From the NCBI GenBank assembly GCA_020310875.1, contig CM035416.1, positions 79,668,778 through 79,732,777 of the forward strand: DNA of 64,000 bases, in the 5' to 3' direction. Every line of letters begins with the position of its first letter. Within the stretch, counting starts at the first letter, position 1. This document shows positions 13,701 through 24,875 of the stretch, piece after piece. Both the position numbers and the translations under genes were made by a program. The notes beneath the pieces are model-generated. The model did no database searches, was not told the origin of the DNA, and saw nothing but the letters and a program-made list of their open reading frames with translations. This stretch comes from Ceratopteris richardii (taxonomy: Eukaryota; Streptophyta; Polypodiopsida; Polypodiales; Pteridaceae).

Positions 13701-14585
13701 GAGTACCCCGCTTAATAGATTTTGATTGCCATCACATGTCTTCACATTTCCAACTTTGACAACAGAGTGCTTAGTGTCATCACCTGTTTGTACCTGATGT
13801 TTGCCCTTGGGCTCTTCCAAATCAGAAAGCAATGCCACATTGCCAGCTACATGGTTAGAGCATCCTGAGTCAATATAAAATAAATGATCATCATTTGTAC
13901 CTATCTTTGAGGTCATATTCATGATCAATAAGGAGTCATCTTGCTCCTCTGTGTAGTTGTTGTAGTCTCTTCTATTTCTGAATCCACCTTGGTAGCTTCC
14001 ATTGTGGTTGTTGTTGTAATTGTTGTTGTATTGGTTGTTGTACCCATTGTAGCTTTGATTGTGGTTGAATCTGCCTCTTCCTTGAGAGTATCCACCTCTT
14101 GAGTAGCCTCTTCCTCTCTGGTTTTTATAGTTCTTGTAGCATTCATCTGTGGTATGATTGGACAATCCACAGATGTTGCAAGGTGATGAGTTGTAGGGTC
14201 TCCCCCTACCTGACTTACCTCCTCTGCCTCTTCCTCTAGATGACCTACCTCTCCCTGCATAATTGGCTTGAGAGGTAGAGCCTTCTTCATCCTGTTTCTT
14301 TTTGCCTTTATCTTTAACTTTCTTATCAGTAAAGAGAGCAGAGGGGTTATTACCTTTTGATTGATCTCCAGCCTTGGTGAACTTTGCTTCATGTGTAAAT
14401 AGTTGGCCCATGAGTGTTGTGAGATCAGGGGTATGCATGTCCATGTAGAGATCCATTGCAGTGGTGAAACTTTCCCACTTATCATCTGCCTTGAGTCCAT
14501 TTGTCACTTGCCTGACTATTTGCTTCTCTTCAATTTCCTCTCCAATGCTTGCTAGTTGGTCTGCCACATCTTTGATCTTTGTCAC
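10761..14585 (-). CDS. CopB gag-pol polyprotein
   Basis: A single open frame of 1274 codons. In order: the C-terminal part of the Copia gag (UBN2-type) fold; a Gly/Arg/Asn-rich linker; a CCHC nucleic-acid knuckle (CNICGLSNHTTDEC, about residues 136-149); an aspartic protease with FYIDSGCSNHV (about 235-246); gag-pre-integrase with WHTRLGHIGERT; an integrase core with DLVHTDVWGP, FIDDYSRW and SPEQNGVAERRNR; reverse transcriptase with VKNAFLNG and the YVDDII catalytic box; and RNase H with ALSSTEAEYRGL and ADLLTKAL near the end. The order protease-integrase-RT-RNase H is diagnostic of Ty1/Copia. The proteins act in virus-like particles in the cytoplasm and in nuclear integration. The unusually long open frame agrees with the near-identical LTRs. 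Confidence 0.92.
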   Translation of the reverse strand: MTKIKDVADQLASIGEEIEEKQIVRQVTNGLKADDKWESFTTAMDLYMDMHTPDLTTLMGQLFTHEAKFTKAGDQSKGNNPSALFTDKKVKDKGKKKQDEEGSTSQANYAGRGRSSRGRGRGGKSGRGRPYNSSPCNICGLSNHTTDECYKNYKNQRGRGYSRGGYSQGRGRFNHNQSYNGYNNQYNNNYNNNHNGSYQGGFRNRRDYNNYTEEQDDSLLIMNMTSKIGTNDDHLFYIDSGCSNHVAGNVALLSDLEEPKGKHQVQTGDDTKHSVVKVGNVKTCDGNQNLLSGVLYVPTITKNLMSVGQIVEKGLQVRFTQHGAYVEDPKQGFRRIAKGEKSGRLFTFELEDTKNIALYNYKDQTLSELEIWHTRLGHIGERTIKQMCRDQCVLGIPNVSKQHMIYKCGSCQFGKSHRLPYSRKGFMHEDYLDLVHTDVWGPSKDPSISGSRYYVSFIDDYSRWTILYFMKHKDEVFNCFKKYLALVENQTGRSLKRLRSDGGGEYFSNEFEDFLQERGIKREITTRYSPEQNGVAERRNRLIVETTRSMLNEKKLPNYLWAESVSTATYLINRLPSKSLDGMTPYEAWHGKRPSLDHCKIFGCVAYVHIPSQVRGKLDPKAEKCIFIGYDLNQKGYRFYNPTNKGFKVSRDVIFDENDSWYENECRKVSLPYDMEEDFPKLTKEEPTQQEDSSSDDDTINLEEFKAWKSKGKMKMKQLEDKAETSTQAMRRSQREKKKPIRFGYDTSLVTKHSVYLAKDLLNEEPGTYEEAITKPEWREAMDEEIEALKESDTWDLVPKKETMKVIGSRWIYKLKKNSDGTINRYKARLVAKGFAQTQGIDYEETFSPVAKMPTIRVLVSVAASKNWNMYQLDVKNAFLNGWISEEVYMSQPPGYEDPRKVHYVCKLKKALYGLKQAPRAWNYRLTTYLQDQGFVMSKADTSLFIKRSNTEVIYLCVYVDDIIITGNDVNGIRHIKGQMMKEFKISDLGLLKYFLGLELIYTNSGIYITQKKYVQDMVKKFGLQDAKVSTTPMEVNQKLSAYEGEELKDITGYQSIVGSLNYATLTRIDIAYGVSVLSQFMHKPRIPHLEAAKKILKYLKGTQSHGLYFPYTSDIDIKVYSDADWAGCKDDRRSTSGYICFAGDKPISWSAKKQPTVALSSTEAEYRGLANATQEAIWLKLLYTELGLFTRPPIIFGDNTSSLHLAANPIYHARTKHIEVHYHYVREKLLSKEIQLTYVSTNMQCADLLTKALDGNKLGRFKSMIGLQEVIEE

Positions 14586-14614
14586 ATAATCTGAGACTGA
14601 TTGCTTGGGCTGAA

Positions 14615-15494
14615 TGATACCTGCTCAGACTTTTACTCAGTGTGTCCAGCACACTTAAAATTGGCACAATTCCTTTTGGGAGTAACAATGTACCTTAGTA
14701 AGCTACCAATCACAAGTGGAATCACTTCAATTGACTAACTATGCTCAGAGAAATAAGTTTAGCAAAATTATATCTACCCCCGATTTTTCAGGAACTCTGC
14801 AGACAAATACCAGTGAGCACCTCGACTTGATTTTCTCCCAAATGGCTGAATGGAATCCTTTGAAATTTTGTATGCTTGTAGTAGACTTTGAGCTGGTTCC
14901 AATGAGCTATAGAACTCTTGATTTGGTTCAGTAGATCCAGAGCAATGCTTCTTTGAAGTTGACAGACTTGAAGTAGGTGACTCAGACAAAACAGAGATGA
15001 TGAATGTATACTTCTATTGATATATGTGTTTGTACAATCTCATTAGCTTGCCAAGCAGAGCTATATGAGGTATTGTGGTGTTGGCTATGGAGTAACCTTC
15101 ACACACAATGAATTACAAAGGAATTTGGCCTCGGGAAGTGAGCTAGAATGACAGTACTACCCGCGACTTTTTGATTGTACATTTTATAGAAGTTTTGAGA
15201 TCATTTGAATTTGAAATTCAAACTTAGGCTCCCTTGAATCTCTCCTCTAAAAGTGGGGAGATATTCTCTCCATCTCAACAATCAAAAATCCACGACTCTA
15301 GTGGTAGGTAAGTGACTTAAAGTGATTACACCCAAATGACAAGTCACTTATACTTTTACAAGGGGTAAGAAGTAGAAACACATAAGCATATGTTCATGTG
15401 AGCTTTGCCTTAAGTAATGCCTTGATAAAGAACTTTATCCATGCTAATCTTCCAAGGGTCCAAGCCAATGTGTGTAGGCTTGTTTGCACCAACA
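14615..15494 (-). repeat. 5' LTR of CopB
   Basis: Direct repeat of 9840-10719 with two mismatches seen by eye. On the plus strand it ends GCACCAACA, followed by CTTTC. Confidence 0.85.
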
Positions 15495-17852
15495 CTTTCT
15501 CCATACATTCTCCTTCTTCCTTCTTCTTTCAAAGCTGGAACATAAAGAGAAACTGACAAAGGAAATATAGGAATACCTGTAGGTATGATTCTGCATCCTT
15601 TCTCATATGGCTAAAAATAAGTCTTCATGTTTCATCACCCCCTTGGATGATTTAACACTAGTATCCAAATTCCTTTACAGTAAATCAGACTTTATGAAAT
15701 CTGTGACGTCTTCCTTCTTTCAATAAATCTGATCTTCAATGATCAATACCTGTATCTCAAAACAAAATAGCTGAACCCTTTTATTAGCACTGTACATATG
15801 CCAATAGCTTTCCCTTCCATTCCTCAGCTTTCCAAAATCTAGAATAAGGTTAGTTGATCATGAAAAACCTTTTTGAAAGCATTCTAGGATTCATAATCTT
15901 TTGCAACATAACAAGTATCTTCTTCTATTTCTCTACAACACTAATCTGATAGAATATGAATCTTTGACTTACTTCTTCCAATGTTAAGAATTTGACAAAC
16001 AAAGAATAGACATCTAACTCAACAATACTCAAGATCATACAAGATCTATCAAGATCTTACAAGATCTCTCCAACAAAATACCTGTGTAGAATCTGCTCTC
16101 ATCAAACCTTCATGACTGAATGTTTGATTTGCAACCTGAATGTCTCTAAGTATCCATGCTTCTTATGTAAAGTTGTAAAACTTTTCTTCAACTAGATCCT
16201 TTCCAAGAATCTGCAACTCCTACTTGAAACATAAGTGGACAAACTCTCACCTTGAGTACTACAAAAGCTGCAAGTTGATACTTCATATCTTCATATTCTT
16301 CCCGAGTGAAATGTGATAGTGTCTGCTTGAATTTCTTTTGGCTAACTCCACTTATCAATCAAGTGATAGGATCTGATGCAACACCTTTTTGAATACAAGC
16401 ATGTATCCAAAAGTCAAGACAATCATAGAAAGTAGATTCTCCATCTGACTGGTATAAAAAAAATTCTTAATTTTTTTTTATTTTTTGAAAATACTGAAAT
16501 TCTGATTTTTTTTTTAAAATACTGAAATTCTGAAAATACTGAATTTTCTAAATTTTTATCCTAAAAAACTCTGAATTTTCTGAGTATACTGAATATGAGG
16601 TAACTTTTCCAAACTCAAAAAACCTCACTCCAAGTCTCCAACATCTGCTACAAATACTCCTTTACCTCAAGAGTTAGATAAAGAAGAAATATACTTCTCT
16701 GTAACTTGTCATATACCAAGTAGCTCTGAATTGATACTCCAAGAATTCTTTTAGGGAACATATAAGCTGCCTGCTAAAAATCTTCAACTTATACATAACT
16801 CATACACATATGAGTCAAAACATATAAGTTGTCTTAGATATCTGCTCCTTTTCTTTCTCTCAATGCAATTCTTTGTCAAAACCTACTAAAACATGATCAA
16901 GTATAATGCAAAACAAGAAACTACTTCTTCTTTAAACTATCTTTTTCACACAAGATGTTCTCGTAGACTTGTCTTTGGATGTAGAGGATAAAAGTAGGAA
17001 AAGTATATGGAAAATATAAGAGCAAAAGGAAGTCTTACTTTCCCTTTGGGATTGTTGGACTTTCTTCTTCTGCATCTTTCTTTCACTTGATGATGTCAAC
17101 ATCTTCAAACTTCTCTTCCATACCCTTTGTTCTCTTCATCTTGAGGTAGCAAGAACTCTTAACTTCTTCAAATGAATTTTTCTCTTCCTCTAGTGCTAAG
17201 AGTAAGAGACAAAACAAACATGATATATAAATGGAAGTGAATATAGAAGATAAAACATGCTTCTACCATCTCAGCTCCATCTCCTCATACTTTGATCAGC
17301 AAAACTTTCAACCCTGTGTTGGCTGAAAACAAAATTGATATGATCTCCAAATTTGTCTTCTTAGATGAGCTTTCTTGCCATGAAAGAGTTTTATCAAAAT
17401 TGTCAAGAACAACCTCTAGATACATGTTTTGATGTAGCTAATGCTTTAACTTTCAAGCACTTCTTGCATCCTTCAAATCTCTTCATAACTGCTCTTCTAA
17501 GATATGACCTGCAAATGATAATCTGATAGTGGAAACTAATACCTGTGATTTGATGTTGATCTGGTTTCTTCATCTTCTCCAAACCATTGTTTTTCCTTGA
17601 ATTTGAAGCAACCTTCTCTTCATCAAGTCTTGGTCTTCATGCAATACTTCTGTAAAGTATCTTCACTTTTCCAAAAGTATTTGGCTGCTAATAGATCATC
17701 AACTTCATACTCCATAGTGATAAATAAGCATGTGACTAAATTGTCTAATTCTCAAATGTCTACTCATCTACATTAAGTGTGTATGTCATATGTCAAATGT
17801 TAGAGGATGCTCTGAAATCATATGTTGGTAGTCTGGGAGCTCTGATACCAAA

Positions 17853-19306
17853 GGTTGGAAATTAGGTAGGCCCATAAAAAATTCCACAGGTCCCACATGT
17901 CCAGGATCTACAAGACAGATTCCAACATCTTCCAATACTGACAAACATGAATATACAACACTTAATCATACAATGATGAGACAAAGATAGAGAGAGATTA
18001 GACAACATGTTCAAAGCCACTGCTTACTCACACCATCATATATACAAATGAATTTACAATGTGGGAGTCAAAATCTCAACCACTCTATGTGAACAAAAAT
18101 AGATGGAAGAGTGTATGTACATAATTTACAAGAATATTCAGATGTAGGGATAGAAATCTCAATATGTATGAGATGTATGACCTGATAGGTTGTAGAGGAG
18201 TAAATATGAGTGACAGAAAGAGGAAAGATCAGTTTGAAACTGGTATTCAACAAACCCTAATCTGAATTTAGGCTATGGAAGACCCTAAATCAGATGTGTG
18301 TGTGATAGATCACATACTTATGGAATTAGCATAGAATGCTAACATGTTGCTGATAGAAATCCTCATACTCATGTGGAAACACCTTCTCTAACATCTCATC
18401 TGATGCATGTAGCATGAATGTACTGATTCTCCTTTATGGATGTCACTGCCTCCATGTATGCTGAATAGGACTCCTCCAGATATGGATGCCACCATCTCCA
18501 TAAGCTCCAAGTAGTACCTTTGTGCATAAAGAGAATATGTACCTGAATAGCTAACGTAAGATGTAATCTTATGTTAAGCTCCATCCAATGTCTTTGAAGT
18601 ACTTCATAATCTTCATGTAGAAGACAGTCTTCAAATACATCATGTAGATGGCTGATGCACACCACCAAGTTGTTGATAGGTAAGTCTTCTCCATAAGTAA
18701 GAGTGTGAGCACACTCTTCTCTAAGAAGAACTCCATGGCTGCTCATAAAGTACACCATGGATGCTCCATGAGTGCTAGAGCACCACCTCCTCAAATAGAG
18801 TCCAAAGTTGGTGTTAGCTTTGGCGTGGGATGTCTTTAAAAGTGACCCAAGACTCTAATTTATAGGCATCAAGATCTCATGCGATCAAATAAGAAATAAA
18901 GCTTCTTTTAGCATAAAAGCTTAAGGATCATTGTTTTTTATAAAACTCATCGCAATTTTTATAAGCTTTTGCTTTATTTTGATTTAATCGCTAAAAGTTC
19001 TTTTTGACCTGGTTTTCCACACTTCTGACCACGTGATGAATGATCTGAAAACATTTTTATGATCTCCAAGCTGAGAGTTATCAAATGAGATAAAAACCCT
19101 AAATCAACAAAAAATTAGGGTTAGGGTTCTCCCAAATCTGATCTCTGATGACTTCATGTCATATACCATTAGAAAGCTCTCTTCAAGCTCTACAAGATAG
19201 GCTCATAAAAATTTTACCCAAATTTTGTGCCAAAAATGACTAAGTACCAAAATTAGGGTTTTTGCCCTAATAGGATTTTGGATTGATGTGACATTGTTTT
19301 CCAACA
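17853..19306 (-). repeat. Right (5') LTR of the LARD-like element
   Basis: Bounded on the left by the primer site at 17839-17852 and on the right by TCCAACA at 19306. On the minus strand it begins TGTTGGAAA and ends TTTCCAACC, a near-perfect pair of LTR end motifs. A 132-codon frame inside it (18396-18794) has no recognisable similarity and I do not call it a gene. Confidence 0.7.
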
Positions 19307-20357
19307 CTTCATTTATCCTTATCATAGAATCTCTTTTATTCATATGCTCACTCTCCAATTGTTTTTGGAGGTAAAAAACATGAGCTTCATTTCTTGCCTA
19401 CTATAAAGTTGTAAGTGTATCCCAAGCATTCTTTGTTGTCTTACAAAAGCAAACGTAAGGGGTAATAGCATGTTTGACACACAAAGTTATGAATGTGTGT
19501 GCCTGAAAATGTTTTCTATTCCAAAAAAAATGCTCTATAGTAGGTGCAAAAGGAACCATAGCATGACCATGAAATTAAAGATCATCATCTTCAACACCTT
19601 CTTCATTAACTATATTTGTAGGTGTAGTAGGACGTTTTTTAATAGCCTACACAATATTCCATAGCCCTTTTGCTACTAGTAAATGGCACATCATATATGG
19701 CCACAATGGGTGATTAGTACCATCCAAATTATCCTAAAAAACCAACATAGAGGATATATCATTGCTTTCAACCATGGCCAATTACTAAATACCCTAATGT
19801 AGAAAATTGAATGTATCTCGAAAAGTTGAACAAAAACACTCTATTGAGCTTTGCTAAACCTATAGCAAACTTTGAGCCGCTTGTATTGGTGAACCAAAAC
19901 TTGTATATATGTTTGGCACAAAAGGACAAAATTGCCTACACAATCTCTATGATAGTGAATTCGGAGGCCAAAACGAGCTCAATTCAAAATTTTGACACCA
20001 CACAACAAAGTTGTTTTGAACTCCTAATGGCCCCGAGTATGTTCACCAATTTGATGTGTTTTTGAGATTGTGGCTAGAGGGGTGTTGTTGATGCCCTAGA
20101 TGAAGTGGCAACCTGCTCTGGTACCAATTGTTGGAATCAAGTTATGGAATAGCACACAAATAGCATAAGGAACAAGAAGAAGCTTGGAACACAACACAAT
20201 ACAGAATGTATTACCAAGTGAATGCTCAAAGATAAGTGATCCATTAGGGTTACATTTGTATATACAAGTCGAGGGAAAAGAAACTCCTAAAGAAGGAAAA
20301 AAGTGCCCAGAGGGTCCTAAGTGTGTTCACACATATCATTACATAAATATATCAACA
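19307..20357 (-). mobile_element. Copia LTR retrotransposon fossil CopA-3
   Basis: Same family as CopA-1 but on the opposite strand. The 5' LTR is 20129-20357, with the primer site at about 20115-20128 (TTGGTACCAGAGC, one mismatch). The gag leader and part of gag follow to 19307, where the LARD-like element begins. On the minus strand 19307-19360 reads like the gag phrase QLESEHMN. Broken, several breaks, old. Confidence 0.8.
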
Positions 20358-20561
20358 TGTATGTATGTAAGTATGTATGTAGGTATGTGTTATGTATGTA
20401 TTTAAGTATGTAAGTGTTACAAAGTAAGCCTATGACATAAGCATCCCCTTGGTCTAGATAGATATGAAATCAGATATTGTCTGGTCATTCTTTTGTAAGG
20501 CCAAAGATGTCAAGATTGGACTTAAGCATAGCTTTATGTGCTCTCTAAAATAGTAATCTAC
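20358..20561. other. Spacer with degenerate TATG repeats
   Basis: TATG/TGTA-rich at 20355-20412, otherwise unremarkable. No gene seen. Confidence 0.6.
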
Positions 20562-20760
20562 TAAGCCTAGTGGTTAAGTCTCAAGGTTGGGAAGGAGGAG
20601 GTCTTGGGTTCAACCCCCATGGGGAGCATGGGGAAATAATTTTGCTTAAAGAGGTCTAGAGCCTTCTAATTCAAGTTAACGTGGGTTAATTGAAGCTTAA
20701 CTCGAGTGTCGAGTAGACCCATGTTGGGGAATTCTTTAGTTAAAAGGAGCTTAAGTGTTT
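20562..20760 (+). mobile_element. Candidate tRNA-derived SINE
   Basis: TAAGCCTAGTGG (20562-20573) resembles a Pol III A box, and GGTTCAACCCC (20607-20617) matches the B-box consensus GGTTCRANNCC exactly, with tRNA-like spacing. A body of roughly 140 bp follows. I could not find a clear 3' tail or flanking duplication, so the right boundary is approximate. The differing body sequence suggests another family than the SINEs at 34-36 kb. Confidence 0.5.
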
Positions 20761-21564
20761 GTAGGAGAAAAATGGAGAAGAAGAAGAAGAAGAAAGACAG
20801 TTTGCATAGGAATTTGTGCCTTGATTAGCATAAAAGATTACGATAGATTTGTCTAGAATAAGACAAAATGTTATATGTGCATAGCCATTTAATCCAAAGA
20901 AGTACACATACAAGTACACAAAATATCACAATTACTTGTGTAGTCAACCCTTGCACCAGTCCTTCACCTTGTCGAGTAGCTTGCCCTTGTGCACTCCTTG
21001 TACTCAAACTTCCAATAAGGTTGAATTCCTGTTTAGAGCTTCTACTATCGACCTACAACACCTCCTTGATGATACTTTGTCACACTTTAGTTGCTCTTTG
21101 TGCACTCTCTCTGCATAATTTATCACCTTTTTGCACACTTTTTCTCTCCCCTTGCACACTTTGTCTCTCTGCGCACTGTCTAAATGTGTTTGTGTCTTGC
21201 TCTAACTTGCTCTCACAATGTAGTGCATGCTCTTGCTCTCTTAATCTATCTCAAAAAATGCTTCTTTATGGTGTTGATTCCTCTTACATACGTCTCCTCA
21301 CTTCACAACTACTTGCCTATCTTGATGCTTACTTTGTTGTCCCAAGAACCTTCTCATGTAAAGACCAACGGATCCCTATTTTGTCTTGTAGAGACTTTAT
21401 GAAAAACAAAAAAGAATTAAATGGGGGGTCAGACATAATCTCTTGCATATCGTCTTCACTTCCTCTTTTCCACTTTTGACCTTAGTTTCTCCAAAATGTC
21501 TGCATAAGGGAGGGTTCACCTGGACCGTCCATAACACTTTAAAAGCCTTAAAAACCCTTAAAAG
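20761..21564. other. Non-coding spacer
   Basis: A 203-codon plus-strand frame (20868-21479) is rich in Cys, Leu and Ser, comes from CTC/TGC-rich low-complexity DNA and has no recognisable domain. I treat it as chance. Nothing else is seen. Confidence 0.55.
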
Positions 21565-24500
21565 TGTTGGATTTTGAGGTATGTGGAAGCACACAAATAA
21601 CACAAGGAAGAAGACGAAGCTTGGAGCACAACACACAATACTGAATGTATTACCAAGTGAATGTAGAAAGATAAGTGACTCGTTAGGGTTACATGCATAT
21701 ATACTATTCGAGGGAAAAAAACCTCCTAAAGAGGGAAAAAAAGGGCCCTGATGGTCCTAATGTGTTCATGCACATCACTATCAAAATATATCAACAAATC
21801 CCCCTTCAGAGTGATGCGGTGAACAAGGATTTGGTACTCATGTATAAGGAAGTGCCAAGCTATGTGGAAAGAGATCAATCCACAAATAGAAGTAAGCCCA
21901 AAGTCTTGCAGGAAGCTTCAAACTTATGAGGTAGAGCCTTTGTGAAAAGATTTGAAACTTTATCCTATGTGAGCACATAAGACAAACTCATCTCCCCAAT
22001 AGAGAATCTCTCCCTGATATAATGATAATGCACCTCAATGTGCTTTTGTGCGAACATGGAACACAGGGTTCCTTGCAACTCCCAATACGCTATAACTTTC
22101 AGTGAAGATGGTGGTGGCAAAAGACTGACCAACACCCAAATCAACCAAAATGCATCTGATCCACACACACACACACACTCAAAAGTCATGAAAGCTTCCC
22201 TATACTCAACTTCACAACTAGAAGTGGCTAGAGTAGGTTGCTTCTTGTTCAATCAAGATATGCATGAGCTACCAAGCATGAAGCAAAAACCATTAGTGGA
22301 CACATGAGTGTCAGAGAGTCAGAAAAAGCATGTAAAGCTAGTAGTAGTGATCCCCCCTTGGGAAAAACAATCCAAGTAGTGGAGTACCACTCAAGTAGCG
22401 AAAGATGTGCTTAACCGCCTACCAATGATTGACACTTGGGCAAGACATAAACTTGCTTATCTAAGAGACAACAAACTGAATATCAAATCGAGTTATGCGT
22501 AAGTAAATCAAGCATCCAATAGCCTGCTCATAGAGAAAAACATCAAATGCATCTCCAACATCATGTAGAATCAACACTAAACCTCTTTCCATAGGAGTGG
22601 CAATAGATTTGCAATCTTCAAGGCCAAAATACTGCAATAATGTGTCAATATATTTTGTTTGACATAGGGATTTTCCACCCCAACTTGCATAAATTGAATG
22701 ACCAAATAATTATACAAGTGCCCCAAATCCGACATCTCAAAAGAGGCATGCAAATCAACCTTAAAATCAGCAATATGCTTCTCATTAGTAGTAATGAGAA
22801 GAATGTCATCAACATAGACAACCATGATCCGAAGCACATCATCCACATACTTAACATATAAGGTGCTCTTGGTTGGATTGTTCTCAAACCCATGTGCGAT
22901 CAAGTAGGCATGTATCTTTTCATATCAAGCACAAGGTGCTTGCTTCAAACCATATAATGCCTTTTTCGGCCCGCATACTTTATTTTCATGGCCCTTTTTC
23001 ACAAAATCACGAGGTTGAAATACATATACTTGTTCATGTAAGTCCCCATCAAAAAATGTAGTTTTAATGTCCAACTAATGTACATTTGAACCATGATGAT
23101 ATGCAAGTGCACGTATGCTACAAAAAATCATAATTTGGCATGTGGGTGCAAACATATCATCAAAATCAATGCCTCTCCCTTAAGCATAACCTTTTGTAAC
23201 AAGCCTAGCCTTATACCTGTCAACTGTTCCATCATGTTTACGTTTCAGCTTGTATACCTAGTGCCAATGGCCTTTTTGCCTTGAGGCAAATCACATAAAG
23301 ACCAGATACCATTCTTCATAATAGCATCATATTCTAATGGCTTTTGTGCTTCATAAAAAGAAACACGCTCAATCTCATCACAAAGACTAGAGGCAGCCAT
23401 AGCATAGCAATGTGATGCAAAAGAAGCACTATGAGAGCCTGAATGAGTACGATATGACAAAGGTGCATTTAATTTACTATCTTGCAAAGTGTACACCAGC
23501 CATTTAGGTATAATTTTTTCCTCCTCCATATTAGCCCTCTCATCAACAAATGCATCATGTAAATCTGCATCAGAAATGTAATAATATGCATCATCATGTG
23601 AAACATGCAAAGGCTAAGAAATTGCCTCATTTGGACTAGCACTTGACTATCCACCTATAAAAAGAGGTAGCAAAGTGTCATACATATTTTTGGAGCTAAA
23701 TGATGTCTCCTTAGTACATGAAATTAATGTTTGAATTGCATCTTCCACAAAGACAACATGACGAATAACCAAAATGCATTTAGATTGTGGATGATGATAG
23801 CCTTTGCTTTCACAACTATAACCAATAAAAATACATTTTACTACTTTATCATCCAATTTTTTGTGCTATTGTTTAGACACTAATGCATATGCCAGAAAAC
23901 CAAAGACACACGCATGAGCAAGCTATGGCTTGCGACCATGCTAAGCCTCATATGGAGTGATAGATTATAGTGCTTTGCTGGGACATCTGTTAAGTGCATA
24001 TGTTGCACACATAACAACCTGAAGCCATAAGCTATGTGGTAAAGCCCGACTTTTGACCATACACCTCACCATCTCCATGAGAGACCTATTCTTTCTTTCA
24101 ACAAATCCATTCTATTGAGGCACATATGGCATTGTACACCAATGTTTTATCCCACGTTCAGTAAAAAGACGCATTAAAATTAGAAGACATGTATTCCCCC
24201 CTTGATCAAAATGGAGGGTCCTCATTTTACATGCCGACAAATTTTCAGCCAAAACTAGAAACTTTTTGAAGGGCATAAACACTCTGGACTTTGCTTTCAA
24301 TGGATACACCCATGCATGTGTTCCCAAAAGAATGTGTGTGCATAGGACCACACACATCACTGTGAACAGGTTGCAATTTCTGAGTAGCTTGTACTTAACC
24401 ATCTTTTGAGAAGGACGAACGCTGGATTTTGCCCAAAATATAGCCTTCAAAGATACGTTTACCACGTGCCTCAAGTTTGGGTAGAGAGGAGATAATTTCA

Positions 24501-24875
24501 GATTTCTATAGGTGTAACAAACTAGCACAATTCAAATGACCAAAGCATGCATGCCAAAGCTATGCATCTAAGATAGCATGAGAATCTTGAATTGCACATG
24601 CTGAATCATTCATAGATTTAGCATAGTCTATGAGCTTATACAACCCACGACATAAAATGCCAAAATCAATAATAACATTGCCATTTGACATATCATGAGA
24701 TGTACATCTGGCATCAACAAATTTGACAACCAAGATGATCTTGGCTACTATTGAAACTGACATTAGACTTTTCTCGATCACTGCCATAAACAAATCATCT
24801 GACAATGGGAAAGAACTACCATCAATAGTAGTCAGAATGATCTTACCAACTCCCATTGTAGGATAAGAGGCATTG

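Larger units (their letters stand above)
9618..15494 (-). mobile_element. Young, nearly whole Copia element CopB
   Basis: Inserted in the interior of the LARD-like element. CTTTC at 9613-9617 recurs at 15495-15499 as the 5-bp target-site duplication. The 3' LTR is 9618-10719 (outer ends TGTTG and CAACA), preceded on the minus strand by the polypurine tract TTGAGGGGGAGC. The 5' LTR is represented at 14615-15494. I counted two differences between the LTRs over 880 aligned bases, so the insertion is very recent. One long gag-pol frame lies between them. Looks nearly whole, about one structural break. Confidence 0.9.
8256..19306 (-). mobile_element. LARD-like non-coding LTR element hosting CopB
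   Basis: The two ends share a long terminal repeat: 8256-8903 matches 18661-19306 with about 30 differences by eye. Read on the minus strand the LTR starts TGTTGGAAAAC. A polypurine tract (GCAGGGGGGAT) abuts the left LTR at 8904-8914. A tRNA-Met-type primer site (TTTGGTATCAGAGC) lies at 17839-17852 beside the right LTR, which runs 17853-19306. The interior, leaving out the inserted CopB (9618-15499), is about 3.1 kb of A/T-rich CTTC-rich DNA with no gag or pol frame. This fits a large retrotransposon derivative that moved using proteins of other elements. Broken; roughly 5 percent LTR divergence makes it considerably older than CopB. Confidence 0.7.

Noticed and set aside
13925-14500. 191-codon minus-strand frame
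   Set aside because: Alternative frame of the CopB gag-pol reading frame.
18396-18794. 132-codon minus-strand frame
   Set aside because: Lies wholly inside the LTR of the LARD-like element and has no recognisable similarity.
20868-21479. 203-codon plus-strand frame
   Set aside because: Low-complexity Cys/Leu/Ser composition, no domain, overlapping frames, located between two retroelement fossils.
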